64,000 nt of DNA from Firmicutes bacterium HGW-Firmicutes-14 (GCA_002840275.1 PHAB01000002.1:186001-250000); one strand, 5' to 3'; shown: positions 10,036-21,290, counted from the stretch's first letter. Numbers and translations: made by a program. The notes: a model not told the origin generated them from the letters alone.

Positions 10036-10671
10036 GTGAAGGCGTTAAAAATCCCGGAAGCTACCATAGTAAGATTGTCAGTATATTCACGATTTCTTGA
10101 ACAGGTTGACAAAAAAGGTATTGTGACAATATCTTCGGGAGAGATAGCTGAAGGAGTCGGTGTGAGCCCCGCACAGGTCAGGAAAGACCTGGCATATTTC
10201 GGCGAATTCGGGACCCGGGGAGTGGGTTACAATGTAAAGGACCTGCTCCGGCATACCTTGAAAATCCTGGGCCTAAATGCCAGATGGCCAGCAGTTGTGG
10301 TTGGCGCCGGTAATTTGGGTTCAGCCCTTGTTTCATATCGCGGTTTCCGCGAGAGGGGTTTTGATATAGTCGGTGTCTTTGACAATGACCTGACCAAAAT
10401 AGGTAAGAGACTAATGGAACTGGAAGTAATGGCGACAGAAAAAATAGAACAAATTGTTAAACAGCACAATGTGAAAATAGGCATACTGACTGTTCCTGCA
10501 TCTTCAGCCAAGGATGCTGCTAACCTGCTGATAAATGCCGGTGTGAAGGCGATTCTTAATTTTGCTCCGATCGTACTGTCAGTACCTGCAGATGTAGAGG
10601 TAAGGGATATTGACCTGTCCACAAGGCTGGAAATCCTCACATTCCATCTTTGTCTGAAAGAAATGATGTAA
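10036..10671 (+). CDS. rex: Redox-sensing transcriptional repressor Rex
   Basis: Dimeric repressor that senses the NADH/NAD+ ratio and controls fermentation, hydrogenase and respiratory genes. The product is 211 residues. An N-terminal winged helix ([20 protein letters not shown]) is followed by a Rossmann fold with GAGNLGSAL near residue 90 and the C-terminal domain-swapped helix. The start is GTG 10036 with AAGGAGGGGGA upstream. It lies upstream of NuoE/NuoF-like genes, plausible Rex targets, but no exact Rex palindrome was found before them. A perfect 11-bp palindrome follows at 10677-10703. Confidence 0.96.
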   Translation: MKALKIPEATIVRLSVYSRFLEQVDKKGIVTISSGEIAEGVGVSPAQVRKDLAYFGEFGTRGVGYNVKDLLRHTLKILGLNARWPAVVVGAGNLGSALVSYRGFRERGFDIVGVFDNDLTKIGKRLMELEVMATEKIEQIVKQHNVKIGILTVPASSAKDAANLLINAGVKAILNFAPIVLSVPADVEVRDIDLSTRLEILTFHLCLKEMM

Positions 10672-10676
10672 CTTTA

Positions 10677-10703
10677 AGTTAATGAACTTATTGTTCATTA
10701 ACT
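10677..10703. repeat. Perfect palindrome after rex
   Basis: AGTTAATGAAC (10677-10687) and GTTCATTAACT (10693-10703) form a perfect 11-bp inverted repeat with a 5-base centre, starting five bases after the rex stop. It lacks a T-run. It could be an operator or an RNA hairpin. It does not match the clostridial Rex consensus. Confidence 0.6.
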
Positions 10704-10726
10704 GATTATCTTAATGACAGCATTTA

Positions 10727-10783
10727 AAAGGCCGTTAAAAACATTCCCTTTAAGGGTTTGTTTTTAACGGCCTTTATTTTTTT
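10727..10783 (+). terminator. Intrinsic terminator after rex
   Basis: A perfect 16-bp stem (10727-10742 with 10760-10775, core GGCCGTTAAAAAC) followed by ATTTTTTT. Confidence 0.92.
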
Positions 10784-10906
10784 GCATTCCGGTATTACCT
10801 TTCAGGAAACATCAGGGGTGATATGTAAATAAATATAAAAATATGTCTAAAATTTGGGAATCAAAGAGGAAAAATGGGAAAAATGTAGAACTTACGATTG
10901 TAGTAA

Positions 10907-12059
10907 GTGAAATATGTAACAAGAGAGAACCGGTATATTAATGGCCGGCACTGGGGTGGGTTCCGGGTTGCCCTTGGCATGACCAACATTGAAGCACATA
11001 TTGCTGCTAAAAGGAATAAGACAATAATATCTATGATTATTCTGACCGCAGTAGTTGGTCTGGTGGTTTTTGCAGTATCAAATATCATTATAAGGAAGCC
11101 CCTTACCAGGATGGTAAAGGAATTGGATGTTCAGAGCGGTGACCTTACCCAAAGGCTGACAGTGGATTCCCGGGATGAAATCGGCATAATGTCAGGACAC
11201 ATAAACACCTTTATAGAAAAGGTGCAGGACATGGTAAGAAGTGTGGTTGAAATGGTTGAGCAGGTCACCGCTACAAGTGAGGCACTGTCATCGAATTCTG
11301 AGGAAGCGTCAAGGGCGATTCAGCAGGTTGCCCGGACAATAGAGGAAGTGTCCAAGGGGTCAACTGAGCAGTGACGTGTCTGAAAACACCCAGACACTGA
11401 ACGAAACTGCAGAAAAAACCCGGGAAGCTGCCCGAAAAGGCGAAGGCGCCGTTGAACAAACTGTTAAAGGTATGGATAGTATTAAAATCAAAGTGTTTGA
11501 AACAGCAAAAAAAATCAGGGACCTGGGGGAACATTCCCAGCAGATTGGGGAGATAGTCCAGGTAATAGATGACATAGCGGAACAGACTAACCTGCTGGCT
11601 TTGAATGCGGCCATTGAGGCTGCCAGGGCGGGAGAACATGGCAAAGGGTTTGCTGTCGTGGCCGATGAAGTGCGTAAACTTGCTGAACGGAGCGGAAAAG
11701 CGACCAAGGAAATTGCTGAACTTATCGGCAATATTCAGAAAGTCACCGGTGAAGCCGTGGCTGAGATGGAAGCAGGGACCAGTGAAGTTGAACAGGGCGC
11801 CGGTCTGGCTGTTGATGCGGGTAATGCGCTGAAAGAGATCCTGCAAAATGTAGAAGACACCTACAGGCAGATACAAAACATATCGGCGGCATCAGAACAG
11901 ATATCGGCCAGCAGCCATGAAGTTGTTTCCACAGTTAATAATGTGAGCAGTGTAACAGAACAAAATACGGCGGCGACTGAGGAGATGTCGGCATCAGCTG
12001 ACCGGCTGGCAGGTATGGCCCGTGAACTCAAAGATATAGTTGCCCGGTTCAGAGTTTAA
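10907..12059 (+). pseudogene. Methyl-accepting chemotaxis protein remnant (frameshifted, 5' deleted)
   Basis: Chemoreceptor remains. What is left starts (GTG 10907) in the end of a periplasmic sensor (WGGFRVALGM), then a transmembrane helix, a HAMP domain (IRKPLTRM...) and the signalling domain with the conserved hairpin tip ([21 protein letters not shown]). The first transmembrane helix and nearly all of the sensor are missing. The frame breaks at 11366-11376: the first part ends at TGA 11372-11374, and the second continues in the +1 frame through [12 protein letters not shown] one-base insertion or two-base loss would explain this. The upstream 120 bases hold no recoverable N terminus. Most likely a decaying gene. 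A terminator follows. Confidence 0.85.
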
Positions 12060-12089
12060 TCAGAGTTTGGAAAAACTAAGATATATATC

Positions 12090-12125
12090 GGCGTAGCCCG
12101 TAAATTTCCGGGTTGCGCCTTTTTT
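12090..12125 (+). terminator. Intrinsic terminator after the chemoreceptor remnant
   Basis: GGCGTAGCCCG (12090-12100) pairs with CGGGTTGCGCC (12109-12119), with an internal mismatch, and runs into six T's. Confidence 0.8.
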
Positions 12126-12247
12126 ATGCCCAGCCTGTTATTTCCAGGCGAATAGAAGCCCTGCTTAATAGGTAAACTAGAACCTGGACTCCAAATATTT
12201 TCCGGGATTTTAACAACCGGGGATTTTAAAAACAAGGAGAGCTTGGT

Positions 12248-12715
12248 GTGGAAAGTCATGATGAAAAACTGGCTAAACTGGATGAAGTGATCAGCGAATT
12301 TGAAGGACAGCCGGGTGCTCTAATACCGGTGTTGCATAAAGCCCAGCAGATATACGGTTATCTGCCGGAGGAAGTCCAGTATCATATATCCCAGGGGCTG
12401 CGGGTCCCCCTTGCAGATGTATATGGGGTGGTCACCTTTTATTCCCTTTTTACCATGCAGCCGAGAGGGGAATACAATTTTGCGGTGTGTATGGGGACTG
12501 CCTGTTATGTTAAGGGGGCAGGTAAACTCGTGGATAAGATTGGGAATGAAATCGGTATCAAGATAGGTGAAATTAGTGAGGACCGGAAATTCAGGCTTGA
12601 AGCGACCAGGTGCATAGGCGCTTGCGGTATGGCCCCGGTACTGACGATTAATGAAGAAGTCCGCGGCAGACTGGATGCTGACCAGCTGGGGGAACTGTTG
12701 GACAAATACAAATAA
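12248..12715 (+). CDS. nuoE: NuoE-like [2Fe-2S] subunit
   Basis: Thioredoxin-fold [2Fe-2S] subunit of the kind found in complex I (NuoE) and in NAD-linked hydrogenases and formate dehydrogenases (HydC/HndA). The product is 155 residues. Cluster ligands are Cys in CMGTACYVKG near residue 80 and CIGACGMAP near residue 122, the C-x4-C and C-x3-C pairs of the family. The GTG at 12248 follows AAGGAGAGC. It is 21 bases upstream of the NuoF-like gene and surely co-transcribed. No other complex I gene is in the window, so a soluble NAD-dependent hydrogenase or formate dehydrogenase module is more likely than complex I. Confidence 0.9.
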   Translation: MESHDEKLAKLDEVISEFEGQPGALIPVLHKAQQIYGYLPEEVQYHISQGLRVPLADVYGVVTFYSLFTMQPRGEYNFAVCMGTACYVKGAGKLVDKIGNEIGIKIGEISEDRKFRLEATRCIGACGMAPVLTINEEVRGRLDADQLGELLDKYK

Positions 12716-12736
12716 AGTTAGGGAGGCTGTTATCAG

Positions 12737-14524
<1,788 letters not shown>

Positions 14525-14645
14525 GGTTGATTTCCAATAATAGGACTGCCTCTGGTTAGAGGAGTTTGCATATGTTTGTCGAACCATTGAGTATTGACAG
14601 CTATTATGTAAACCGGCTCAAATTCACCAGGGGGGAGAAGTGGAA

Positions 14646-15005
14646 ATGACACTACAGGAACTGGACCAGTTGAAGCATGAGATTTTATCAGAAAGGTTTA
14701 CGGGTCAGGATGAAAAATGTTACCGTGTTACGGTAGGTATGGGTACCTGCGGCATTAAAGCGGGGGCTGCCCGGATTTTAGAGGAGCTTAAAAATACAGC
14801 TGCAGCAAATGACGGTATAATGGTTGCACCGGCAGGCTGCCTTGGACTGTGTTCTTTTGAACCCATAATTGAGATCCGGTCTGCCGGAGGACAGGTATAT
14901 ACTTATGGCAGCATGACACCTGAAAAGGTCAGGAAGATTGCAGCAGAACATATTTTGGGTGGAAGGCCCGTGGAGGAATGGATAATCGCCACCCGGGAAG
15001 TGTAA
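14646..15005 (+). CDS. Thioredoxin-like [2Fe-2S] ferredoxin
   Basis: A 119-residue member of the thioredoxin-like [2Fe-2S] ferredoxin family. Ligands are Cys in MGTCGIKAGA and in PAGCLGLCSFEP. The second half resembles the N-terminal domain of the upstream NuoF-like protein (GGRPVEEWI against LGGEIVERL), so it looks like a free-standing copy of that domain. It would pass electrons between the NuoEF module and a partner. The start is decided by the ribosome binding site: AGGGGGGAG ends eight bases before ATG 14646 but only two bases before GTG 14640. It is followed by a terminator, so the operon ends without a catalytic subunit. Confidence 0.82.
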   Translation: MTLQELDQLKHEILSERFTGQDEKCYRVTVGMGTCGIKAGAARILEELKNTAAANDGIMVAPAGCLGLCSFEPIIEIRSAGGQVYTYGSMTPEKVRKIAAEHILGGRPVEEWIIATREV

Positions 15006-15017
15006 GCGGGACACCGC

Positions 15018-15046
15018 GCCAGGTAGTTATCTATCTGGCAATTTTT
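15018..15046 (+). terminator. Intrinsic terminator of the nuoEF module
   Basis: GCCAGGTAG (15018-15026) and CTATCTGGC (15031-15039), with a TTAT loop and one G-T pair, then AATTTTT. Confidence 0.82.
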
Positions 15047-15105
15047 CTGCGGAATTTACCGTACCGGGCTATATTAAAGGGTGTAATTTCGAAGGCCAAA
15101 TTAGC

Positions 15106-15134
15106 TTGTCATCAATTGTCAAAAATGATACACT
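15106..15134 (+). promoter_or_regulatory. Candidate promoter of maf-radC
   Basis: TTGTCA (15106-15111), a 17-base spacer and TACACT (15129-15134), 116 bases before maf. Confidence 0.6.
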
Positions 15135-15250
15135 GAAATGAGGAAGGAAACAGGTTGTTTTTGCCTGTGGACTGAGAATTTGGCGCATTTTTTATATGGG
15201 TAGGGGAAAAGCTACTCACAAAACGGATTGGGACAACTGGATGGGGCTTT

Positions 15251-15829
15251 ATGAAAAAAATAATTTTGGCTTCAGCTTCTCCGAGACGGCAGGAACTGCT
15301 CAGGCAAATAAAGGTCCCTTTTGAGACCGTTATCATACCGGCGGATGAAACCGTTCCTGAGGGGTTATCGCCCACAGAAGCGGTCAAAGAACTGGCATTC
15401 CGTAAGGCAAAGGCCGTGGCCGGACAGGTAAATGGAGGTATTATTATCGGCGCTGATACTGCGGTTATTTACCGGGACGAATTCCTGGGAAAGCCTTCCG
15501 GTACATCAGATGCCGTAGAAACCCTGCAAAAATTGAGTGGAAATGACCACCTGGTAATCACAGGCTTTTGTGTCATGGATTCCGCCACGGGAAAAGTTGT
15601 AAAAGCCAGTGAAACTACCCGGGTTTTTTTTCGCCGGCTCACCGGCAGGGAAATATATGCCTATGTCAAAAGCGGTGAACCTTTGGACAAGGCTGGGTCA
15701 TACGGCATTCAGGGGCTTGGCGCCGTTCTTGTGGAATATATAGAAGGCTGCTATTTCAATGTGGTTGGTCTGCCGCTGACCAGGCTGGCCCTGGTGTTGA
15801 AGGATTTTGGGATCCAGGTCCCGGGCTGA
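15251..15829 (+). CDS. maf: Maf-family nucleotide pyrophosphatase
   Basis: Hydrolyses dTTP, UTP and modified pyrimidine nucleoside triphosphates to monophosphates; in Bacillus it affects septation. The product is 192 residues, normal. Signatures are the N-terminal LASASPRRQELL (residues 5-16), ADETVPEG, GADTAV near residue 75, and the GSYGIQGLGA segment near residue 155. It begins the classic maf-radC-mreBCD block. ATG 15251 gives the canonical start. Confidence 0.96.
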   Translation: MKKIILASASPRRQELLRQIKVPFETVIIPADETVPEGLSPTEAVKELAFRKAKAVAGQVNGGIIIGADTAVIYRDEFLGKPSGTSDAVETLQKLSGNDHLVITGFCVMDSATGKVVKASETTRVFFRRLTGREIYAYVKSGEPLDKAGSYGIQGLGAVLVEYIEGCYFNVVGLPLTRLALVLKDFGIQVPG

Positions 15830-15882
15830 AATTTTTTTCAGGGTTAAAATTTGGATATCGGTTGTTTGGAAGGAATCAGAAA

Positions 15883-16578
15883 ATGAGTTCTTTGGAATAC
15901 CATATTACTATAAAGGAACTGCCGGAAGAGGCAAGGCCCCGGGAGAGGCTCTACAGGGAGGGTGCGGAAGCCCTGACCACGGTAGAACTTGTCGCCGTGC
16001 TTCTCAGGACGGGAAGCTGTTCTGCCAGCGCTGTTGACCTGGCTGCCATGCTGATGGGCAGGACCGGAGGTCTTAAGGGCATGGCTGAATGTTCAACAGA
16101 AGAACTGTGTACCGTCAAGGGTGTCGGGCCGGCCAAGGCAGCCCAGCTGAAGGCCGCAGTTGAACTGGGACGCAGGCTGTCTGCCGAGACCATGGGCCCC
16201 AGGCCGGTGATAAAAGCCCCTGTTGATGCATATAACCTGCTTAAGGAACGAATGCGCCATTACGACAGGGAACACTTCAAGGCGGTTTTTCTTAATACCA
16301 AACACCATGTGATTACAGTTGAAACAGTTTCGGTGGGAAGCCTCAATTCATCTCTTGTCCACCCGAGGGAATTGTTCCGGAATTCGATAAAGAGAAGCGC
16401 CGCAGCAATCATTCTGGCCCATAATCACCCGAGCGGCGACCCTGCCCCAAGTCCGGAGGATATTCAGATAACCTGCAGGCTTGCTGAAGTAGGAAATATT
16501 ATCGGGATTCAGGTTATAGACCATATCATTATCGGTGAAAACAGGTTTATCAGCTTGAAGGAACAGGGTATTATCTGA
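15883..16578 (+). CDS. radC: RadC-family JAB1/MPN-domain protein
   Basis: A 231-residue protein with an N-terminal helix-hairpin-helix region (ELCTVKGVGPAKAAQL) and a C-terminal JAMM metalloprotease-fold domain. The metal-binding motif HNHPSGDPAPSPED lies near residues 180-193. The historic link to DNA repair is doubtful and the real substrate is unknown. ATG 15883 is chosen because GGAAGGA precedes it and it matches family starts. It lies between maf and mreB in the conserved shape-gene block. Confidence 0.95.
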   Translation: MSSLEYHITIKELPEEARPRERLYREGAEALTTVELVAVLLRTGSCSASAVDLAAMLMGRTGGLKGMAECSTEELCTVKGVGPAKAAQLKAAVELGRRLSAETMGPRPVIKAPVDAYNLLKERMRHYDREHFKAVFLNTKHHVITVETVSVGSLNSSLVHPRELFRNSIKRSAAAIILAHNHPSGDPAPSPEDIQITCRLAEVGNIIGIQVIDHIIIGENRFISLKEQGII

Positions 16579-16639
16579 ATTGATTCAATTACCATAACAG
16601 CATTTTATCACATACTTAACTTTGAAAGGAGAGCACTGA

Positions 16640-17677
16640 ATGTTGGGCTTATTCGGAATATTTTCCAAGGATATGGGAATAGATCTTGGTACGGCAAACT
16701 CGTCTGTATATATGAAGGGCAAGGGTATTATTGTAAATGAACCGTCTGTTGTAGCCATTCAGAGGGACAGTGGACAAGTGCTTGCTGTCGGTGAGGAGGC
16801 CAAACAGATGATAGGCCGTACCCCGGGCAACATTGTTGCCATCAGGCCCATGAAGGACGGGGTTATAGCTGATTTTGACACTACCCAGAGCATGCTCAGG
16901 TATTTTATAACCAAAGCCCTTAAGAAAAGGCCTTACCTCATTAGGCCCAGGGTGGTTGTATGTGTGCCTTCAGGAGTGACAGCGGTTGAGGAGAGAGCCG
17001 TGAGGGAGGCTACACTTCAGGCCGGGGCCCGGGAAGCGTATCTTATTGAGGAACCTATGGCTGCAGCCATAGGTGCAGGACTGCCTGTCCATGAACCCAC
17101 GGGAAACATGATAGTGGATATCGGCGGCGGGACCAGTGAAGTTGCGGTGATTTCCCTGGGAGGAATTGTAACCAGCCGCTCAATCCGTGTGGCCGGTGAT
17201 GAGATGGATGAGGCCATCATGCAGCATATTAAAAGGACGTATAACCTTATGGTGGGAGAAAGGACGTCTGAAGAAATAAAAATCCAAATCGGTACGGCTT
17301 ATCCTGATAAAGAGGTCGAAAAATATGAAGTGCGTGGGCGTGACCTCCTTTCAGGGCTGCCCAAAACCGTGTCAATAACCTCTGAAGAAGTGTATAAAGC
17401 GCTGTCAGAGCCTGTGAGCAGCATCTTGGAAGCAATCAAGGTGACCCTGGAAAAAACCCCGCCCGAACTGGCTGCCGATGTGATGGACAGGGGAATAATT
17501 ATGGCCGGGGGAGGGTCACTCCTGAAGGGTCTGGACCGTCTTGTCAGCGAAGAGACCGGTATGCCCGTTTATGTCGCAGACGAGCCTCTCTTCTGTGTTG
17601 CCTTCGGCACAGGCAAAGTTCTTGAAAACCTTGATGTTTTGAAAAAAGTCCTTATTAACCCCAAAAAAATCAGTTAG
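16640..17677 (+). CDS. mreB: Rod shape-determining actin homolog MreB
   Basis: Membrane-associated bacterial actin that guides lateral wall synthesis with MreC, MreD, PBP2 and RodA. The product is 345 residues. Nucleotide-binding motifs of the actin fold are visible: DLGTANS near residue 16, GVTAVEERA, the phosphate-2 motif VDIGGGTSE near residue 158, and the adenosine motif AGGGSLLKG. The amphipathic N terminus is short ([11 protein letters not shown]). ATG 16640 follows AAAGGAGAG. First gene of the mreBCD-PBP2 operon. Confidence 0.98.
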   Translation: MLGLFGIFSKDMGIDLGTANSSVYMKGKGIIVNEPSVVAIQRDSGQVLAVGEEAKQMIGRTPGNIVAIRPMKDGVIADFDTTQSMLRYFITKALKKRPYLIRPRVVVCVPSGVTAVEERAVREATLQAGAREAYLIEEPMAAAIGAGLPVHEPTGNMIVDIGGGTSEVAVISLGGIVTSRSIRVAGDEMDEAIMQHIKRTYNLMVGERTSEEIKIQIGTAYPDKEVEKYEVRGRDLLSGLPKTVSITSEEVYKALSEPVSSILEAIKVTLEKTPPELAADVMDRGIIMAGGGSLLKGLDRLVSEETGMPVYVADEPLFCVAFGTGKVLENLDVLKKVLINPKKIS

Positions 17678-17689
17678 AAAGGCGGAGTT

Positions 17690-18556
17690 GTGTTGTTCCG
17701 GTATATTGTCAATAAGTATGTCTTGGGCTTTGTTGCCCTGGTCGTACTGGCTTTGATTCTTATCAGCTATACCGGCCGGGACAGGGCAAACCTGACGCCT
17801 GTTGAGAGAATCATCAAGAACGTGGTGACTCCTGTTGAGCAGGGTGTCACTACTGTGGTTGAGGGATTAAGAGATACCTTCGGCTCTGTCTTTACTATAG
17901 GACAAATCAGGAATGAAAACGAGGATCTCAAACGACAGGTAGCTGTACTCGAATCAGAAAATATCCAGCTGAAGGAATATGAATACCAGAACCTGCGGTT
18001 CAGAGAGATGCTCAATTTCAAGGATACCCTCAGTGCCGATTATGATACTCTTTCAGCCTCAGTGGTTGCCAGGAACCCATCCAACTGGTTTAAAACAGTC
18101 ACCATAAACAAGGGTGAATCAGACGGAGTCAGGAAGGATATGGCTGTGGTGACCAGCAAAGGCCTGATCGGACATGTAATCAATGTCTCCGGGAATTCGG
18201 CTGAAGTGCTGTTGATAATAGACAACAGCAGCGCCGTGGGGGGGCTGGTCCAGGTTACCAGGACCCCGGGAGTGGTAGAGGGTATGGCCGACAACTCCGG
18301 CTACCTTAAGATGAACTATCTTCCCAAAGAAGCGAATGTCAGGGAGAAACAGCTGGTCATATCATCCGGCCTCGGGGGAATTTTCCCCAAAGGCCTGCCG
18401 ATTGGACGTATCACGGAGGTCGAGATAGAATCAAACGGCCTTGTGAAATATGCGATAGTTCGTCCGTTCGCCGACTTCAACCGGCTGGAGGAAGTGCTGG
18501 TTGTCAGGGAGGTCTTCGGGGAGGACATCCTGACCCCTTCCGGGGGAGGGGAATAA
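17690..18556 (+). CDS. mreC: Rod shape-determining protein MreC
   Basis: Bitopic scaffold protein of the elongasome, 288 residues. One transmembrane segment (about residues 8-27), a coiled coil (about residues 65-105, ENEDLKRQVAVLESEN), then the two beta domains, including the typical VVARNPSNWF near residue 125. The start is GTG 17690 with AAAGGCGGAG upstream; the next codon, TTG, is an alternative. Its stop overlaps the mreD start by one base. Confidence 0.96.
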   Translation: MLFRYIVNKYVLGFVALVVLALILISYTGRDRANLTPVERIIKNVVTPVEQGVTTVVEGLRDTFGSVFTIGQIRNENEDLKRQVAVLESENIQLKEYEYQNLRFREMLNFKDTLSADYDTLSASVVARNPSNWFKTVTINKGESDGVRKDMAVVTSKGLIGHVINVSGNSAEVLLIIDNSSAVGGLVQVTRTPGVVEGMADNSGYLKMNYLPKEANVREKQLVISSGLGGIFPKGLPIGRITEVEIESNGLVKYAIVRPFADFNRLEEVLVVREVFGEDILTPSGGGE

Positions 18557-19065
18557 TGATGAGATATGTTATAATGTCGGTAATTTTCATAATAAGTCTG
18601 GTTCTTCAATCCACCCTGTTTTCCCACCTTGCCGTTGCCGGTGTCAAACCTGATCTGCCGCTCATTATCATTATTTTTTATGCCTTGTTTAACGGTTCCA
18701 AAGAAGGAGCCCTGGTCGGTCTTTTAGGTGGTTTTCTTCAGGACCTGATGTTCGGACAAAACCTGGGTATGAACGCCCTGGCCAAATTCACGGTCGGGTA
18801 TCTGTTCGGGTCCCTGGAAAGGAAAATCTACAAGGAAAACCTTTTTATTCCCATGATTGTGGTCTTTTCCGGGACATTTTTGAACGAAACAATTCTTTAT
18901 GTTTTAAGACTGATTGACGGTGTACCATTGAACTACCTGACTTCACTTCAATCGGTGATCCTCTCTACCGCTGTTTACAATAGCTGCCTGGTCCCATTTG
19001 TTTATGGCAGGTTTTATAAGTCTTCCCAAAAAGGCTTGTTGAGCAGTGACCGGTGGCAGGTCTGA
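18556..19065 (+). CDS. mreD: Rod shape-determining membrane protein MreD
   Basis: Integral membrane component of the elongasome, 169 residues with five to six hydrophobic helices. It begins MMRYVIMSVIFIISLVLQST and has the family GLLGGFLQDLMFG segment near residue 55. The ATG at 18556 overlaps the mreC stop by one base (a second ATG is at 18559), so translation is probably coupled. Confidence 0.94.
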   Translation: MMRYVIMSVIFIISLVLQSTLFSHLAVAGVKPDLPLIIIIFYALFNGSKEGALVGLLGGFLQDLMFGQNLGMNALAKFTVGYLFGSLERKIYKENLFIPMIVVFSGTFLNETILYVLRLIDGVPLNYLTSLQSVILSTAVYNSCLVPFVYGRFYKSSQKGLLSSDRWQV

Positions 19066-19108
19066 GAGACCGATAAATAAATTTCTGAGAAGTTTTGGAG
19101 GGCTCTTG

Positions 19109-21139
19109 ATGACTGAAAAAGCTTTAAAAACGAAACTAAAGGTTTTCATGGCCCTTGTCACACTGATTTTTGTTATCCTTATATCACGGATAGGCTATCT
19201 CCAGCTGGTACAGGCCCAGGAGTTCAAAACCCTTTCTGAGCAGAACAGGATCAGGTTAGTCCCTATTCCCGCTAAAAGAGGTGAAATTCTGGATCGCTCA
19301 GGCCGGGTCATCCTTGCCAAAGACCGCCCTGTCTACAGTGTTTCGATAAGTTATCTGGGTATAAAGGACCAGGATCTGGACAAGATAGCTGCCAGGCTGT
19401 CATCTATCCTGGCGATTGATGAAAAAGACATCAAATCCGCTGTAAATGAAAAAGATGTCCGCAGGTTTGAACCCATAAAAATTGCCAAGGATGTCCCATT
19501 GGACGTAGTGACCAAAATTGAGGAAAACCGCAAAGAACTTCCGGGGGTCGAAATAGCCGTTGAACCTGTCCGTGAATATGTTTACAGGGATTTCATGCCC
19601 CATATCCTCGGTTATATGAGGGAAATCACTCCCCAGCAGCTCGAAGAGCACAAAGATGACGGTTACAGCATGGGAGACCGTTTTGGTCAGGCCGGCCTGG
19701 AAAAGATATATGAAAAGTACCTGAGGGGTGAAGACGGGGATAAACAGGTGGAAGTCGACAAGTCCCAGCACCCGGTCCGGGAACTGGATATAAGGCAGCC
19801 TACACCGGGCAACAACCTTATCCTTAATATAGACCACGATATCCAGAAAGTGGCCGAGGAGTCCCTGGACAGGACTATGGCCACACTGCAGGCAGGCAAA
19901 TATCCCATGGCCAAGGCAGGTGCGGTGGTACTGCTGGATGTTAATTCCGGAAAAGTGCTGGCAATGGCCAGCAAACCCGGTTTTGATCCAAACATTTTTA
20001 ACGGTAAAATTACCCCGGAACAGAGTGAAGCCCTATTCGGGGGCAAGGAGACGAACCCTTTCCCGGCCTTTAATAACCGGGCAATGATGGGGTATGCACC
20101 GGGTTCGACATTTAAAATGGTTGTGGGTACCGCGGTTCTGGAATCAAAAAAAGCAACCATCAAAGACACCTATTATGATTCCGGCTCAGTATATCTTTAC
20201 GGCCGGTCCTATAAGTGCTGGCGCCCTTCGGGGCATGGAAGGGTGGACCTTCTCAGAGCCATACAGGTTTCCTGTAACGTTTATTTTTACCAGATGGGCC
20301 TCAGGGCCGGGGTCGACAACCTGGCCAAGTATGCCCGGGAATTCGGGCTGGGACAGAAGACCGGTATAGACCTGCCAAATGAAAGCGCCGGTCGTGTGCC
20401 GGACCCCGAGTGGAAAAAAGACCTGAATGAAGAAAATCTGAAGAAGAAATATGATAAGATTTATCTAGGTATAAAAGATAAATATGGGGAACTGATAAAC
20501 AAGGCCGAAGATGAAAAAGAAAAAAAGAAGCTCGAGAGACAAAGGGATTATGAACTTAAACAGCAGGAGGCCTGGTATGATATTGAATACCGCTGGCAAG
20601 TGGAGTGGCAGCCTTTTGAGACCATCATAATGTCCATCGGGCAGGGGTACAATTATTACACCCCCCTGCAGATGGCCAATTATGTGGCAATTATTGCCAA
20701 CGGTGGAATCAGGTATAAGCCGTACCTGGTCGACCGGGTTATCGATTATAAGGGCAATGAAGTTGAAAAATTTAAACCGGAAATTGCCGACCGGGTGGAC
20801 ATCAGCCCTGAAACCTTAGCTGCCCTGAGGAAGGGGATGAGTATGGTGACAGATCCGGGAGGTACGGCCTATGGGATATATTCCGGGTTTCCTGTCAAGG
20901 TTTCGGGAAAGACGGGTACCGCCCAGACGGGAACCGACCAGTACGGCAATGAAAGGCCTACTCACGGATGGTTCGTGGGATTTGCTCCCTACGATAAACC
21001 GGAGGTGGCGGTTGCGGCTATAATTGAATATGGGGGCCATGGTGGAAGTACAGCTGGAATTGTTGCCAGGGATGTGCTGGCCGCTTATTTCGATATCGAC
21101 AAATCCCGAGTGGGGACCGGTGGTGTTTCGGACGAGTAG
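19109..21139 (+). CDS. mrdA: Penicillin-binding protein 2 (elongasome transpeptidase)
   Basis: Class B PBP that cross-links peptidoglycan during elongation, partner of RodA. The product is 676 residues. An N-terminal membrane anchor (about residues 11-31) is followed by the PBP dimerisation domain and the transpeptidase: Ser in PGSTFKM near residue 332, SCN near residue 388, KTG in VSGKTGTAQ near residue 601. A highly charged Lys/Glu insert of about 65 residues (around residues 435-502, bases 20410-20620) lies between SCN and KTG and looks like a coiled coil. ATG 19109 is chosen because GGAGGG precedes it; the longer frame overlaps mreD. A terminator follows. Confidence 0.96.
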   Translation: MTEKALKTKLKVFMALVTLIFVILISRIGYLQLVQAQEFKTLSEQNRIRLVPIPAKRGEILDRSGRVILAKDRPVYSVSISYLGIKDQDLDKIAARLSSILAIDEKDIKSAVNEKDVRRFEPIKIAKDVPLDVVTKIEENRKELPGVEIAVEPVREYVYRDFMPHILGYMREITPQQLEEHKDDGYSMGDRFGQAGLEKIYEKYLRGEDGDKQVEVDKSQHPVRELDIRQPTPGNNLILNIDHDIQKVAEESLDRTMATLQAGKYPMAKAGAVVLLDVNSGKVLAMASKPGFDPNIFNGKITPEQSEALFGGKETNPFPAFNNRAMMGYAPGSTFKMVVGTAVLESKKATIKDTYYDSGSVYLYGRSYKCWRPSGHGRVDLLRAIQVSCNVYFYQMGLRAGVDNLAKYAREFGLGQKTGIDLPNESAGRVPDPEWKKDLNEENLKKKYDKIYLGIKDKYGELINKAEDEKEKKKLERQRDYELKQQEAWYDIEYRWQVEWQPFETIIMSIGQGYNYYTPLQMANYVAIIANGGIRYKPYLVDRVIDYKGNEVEKFKPEIADRVDISPETLAALRKGMSMVTDPGGTAYGIYSGFPVKVSGKTGTAQTGTDQYGNERPTHGWFVGFAPYDKPEVAVAAIIEYGGHGGSTAGIVARDVLAAYFDIDKSRVGTGGVSDE

Positions 21140-21165
21140 GGGCCGGTTTTGTCTAATTCTTCGAG

Positions 21166-21197
21166 AAAAACGGGGTAAAAAGCCCTCGTTTTTTTTG
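21166..21197 (+). terminator. Intrinsic terminator of the mre-PBP2 operon
   Basis: AAAAACGGGG (21166-21175) pairs with CCCTCGTTTTT (21183-21193, one bulged base) and continues in T's. Confidence 0.8.
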
Positions 21198-21290
21198 TTG
21201 GGGCGGAAGGATTTGACTTCCTTTTGTAGAATTTAAAACCAATGATTTAGTGCAGTATTAAGCGATCTTTGATTCAGGGGGAGAACAGTC

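Noticed and set aside
10677-10703. Rex or LexA operator in the palindrome after rex
   Set aside because: It does not match the clostridial Rex palindrome, and GAAC-N5-GTTC has the wrong spacing for LexA.
11360-11380. Programmed +1 frameshift in the chemoreceptor gene
   Set aside because: CAG-TGA-C lacks a slippery codon such as CTT before TGA, and the gene has also lost its 5' part, so decay is simpler.
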